Below, piece by piece: positions 12,543 through 12,697 of a DNA stretch of 12,697 nucleotides. Location of the stretch: positions 1 through 12,697 of the forward strand of contig JBDHUJ010000038.1 of NCBI GenBank assembly GCA_039809105.1, read 5' to 3'. Numbering within the stretch: the first letter of the stretch is position 1; every line of letters begins with the position of its first letter. The position numbers and the translations under genes were made by a program. The notes below the pieces were generated by a model that had not been told where the DNA came from, searched no databases, and saw only the letters and a list, made by a program, of their open reading frames with translations. Source of the DNA: JBDHUJ01 sp039809105. Its GTDB lineage: Bacteria > Patescibacteriota > Saccharimonadia > Saccharimonadales > UBA4665.

Positions 12543-12616
12543 TGAAACTATTGAGCGAAGCGAACGAGCCGACAGGCGAGCTTTAGGGGCACTGCCGTTA
12601 ACTTAAGCCCCCCACC

Positions 12617-12697
12617 CTAGAACACCGTTTTCCGCTGCCGCTTCCACCAGCCCAGCAGGTGGTTGCTTGACCGCTGTTCTCGCGGGGGCTTCCGGTC
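12617..12697 (-). CDS. 3' end of an unidentified gene (partial)
   Basis: On the minus strand an open frame enters from the right edge and stops at TAG (12619-12617), giving 26 residues ending LLGWWKRQRKTVF. The tail is strongly basic, with a WW pair. It could be the cytoplasmic end of a membrane or nucleic-acid-binding protein; too little is visible to say. It would converge with the 60-aa gene across the hairpin block, which is the usual place for bidirectional 3'-end structures. It may also be a chance open frame. Confidence 0.42.
   Translation of the reverse strand, partial: DRKPPREQRSSNHLLGWWKRQRKTVF

Larger units (their letters stand above)
12473..12589. repeat. 13-bp direct repeat CGAGCTTTAGGGG bracketing module B
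   Basis: The same 13 bases occur at 12473-12485 and 12577-12589, flanking the two hairpins of module B. The core CCCCTAAAG occurs inverted at 12346-12354, just after module A. Confidence 0.7.
12245..12616. other. Non-coding, hairpin-dense block
   Basis: 372 bp without a credible gene. It holds five perfect hairpins (12257-12280, 12285-12304, 12305-12339, 12492-12522, 12523-12542), a long-range inverted repeat (12258-12269 with 12400-12411), and nested shorter pairings near 12392-12450. There is also a 13-bp direct repeat at 12473-12485 and 12577-12589 with a shorter inverted copy at 12346-12354. No tRNA, rRNA, SRP or RNase P signature and no DnaA-box cluster was seen. It may encode a structured RNA or be a pile-up of palindromic repeats and terminators between convergent genes. 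Confidence 0.7.

Noticed and set aside
12245..12616. Replication origin, CRISPR array or tRNA cluster
   Set aside because: No DnaA-box cluster, no evenly spaced identical repeats with unique spacers, and no cloverleaf with a CCA-type end was found.

Overview
The window reads as a gene-dense bacterial chromosome segment. Small size, tight packing, membrane-anchored MurF-like ligases, start codons placed almost directly behind -10 boxes, and a mostly conserved but drifting LeuRS all fit a Patescibacteria/CPR genome, most likely Saccharibacteria (TM7). That placement is inference from gene style; no marker gene in the window proves it. The standard code fits every frame, with UGA read as stop.

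Layout. Positions 1-110 hold the 3' end of an unidentified + strand gene. An intergenic stretch (111-296) has a 27-bp palindrome and a promoter for a small membrane-anchored protein (297-743, +). From 755 to 11472 eight genes lie on the minus strand. In transcription order they are: a membrane-anchored extracytoplasmic protein (11472-10600), a MurF-like ligase with N-terminal membrane segments (10308-8668), a coiled-coil protein (8651-8385), an alpha/beta hydrolase (8375-7629), a second, divergent MurF-like ligase with the same membrane module (7629-6184), a D-Ala-D-Ala-type ATP-grasp ligase (6146-4989), an HD-fold protein with damaged metal ligands (4936-3347) and leucyl-tRNA synthetase (3316-755). 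A 104-bp MITE with a 9-bp target duplication sits between the first two. On the right, two small + strand genes with strong Shine-Dalgarno sequences (a DUF2267 protein and a 60-aa basic protein) precede a block of about 370 bp of non-coding DNA packed with perfect hairpins. The last 81 bp are the C-terminal end of another minus-strand gene.

How the genes fit together. Ddl makes the D-Ala-D-X dipeptide and MurF attaches it to the peptidoglycan stem peptide, so the 10308-4989 stretch is a cell-wall precursor module. Two MurF-like paralogues tied to the membrane, one coupled by a stop/start overlap to an alpha/beta hydrolase, are not the textbook soluble arrangement. The Ddl carries active-site substitutions that leave its second substrate in doubt.

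Most notable: the MITE; a palindromic repeat inside leuS that is translated as an extra acidic linker; a recurring extended -10 box placed 6-8 nt before start codons (leaderless transcription); three 13-bp tandem repeats forming the ddl start region; loss of the threonine-rich editing motif in LeuRS; a probable pseudo-HD phosphohydrolase; and the hairpin block at 12257-12589.
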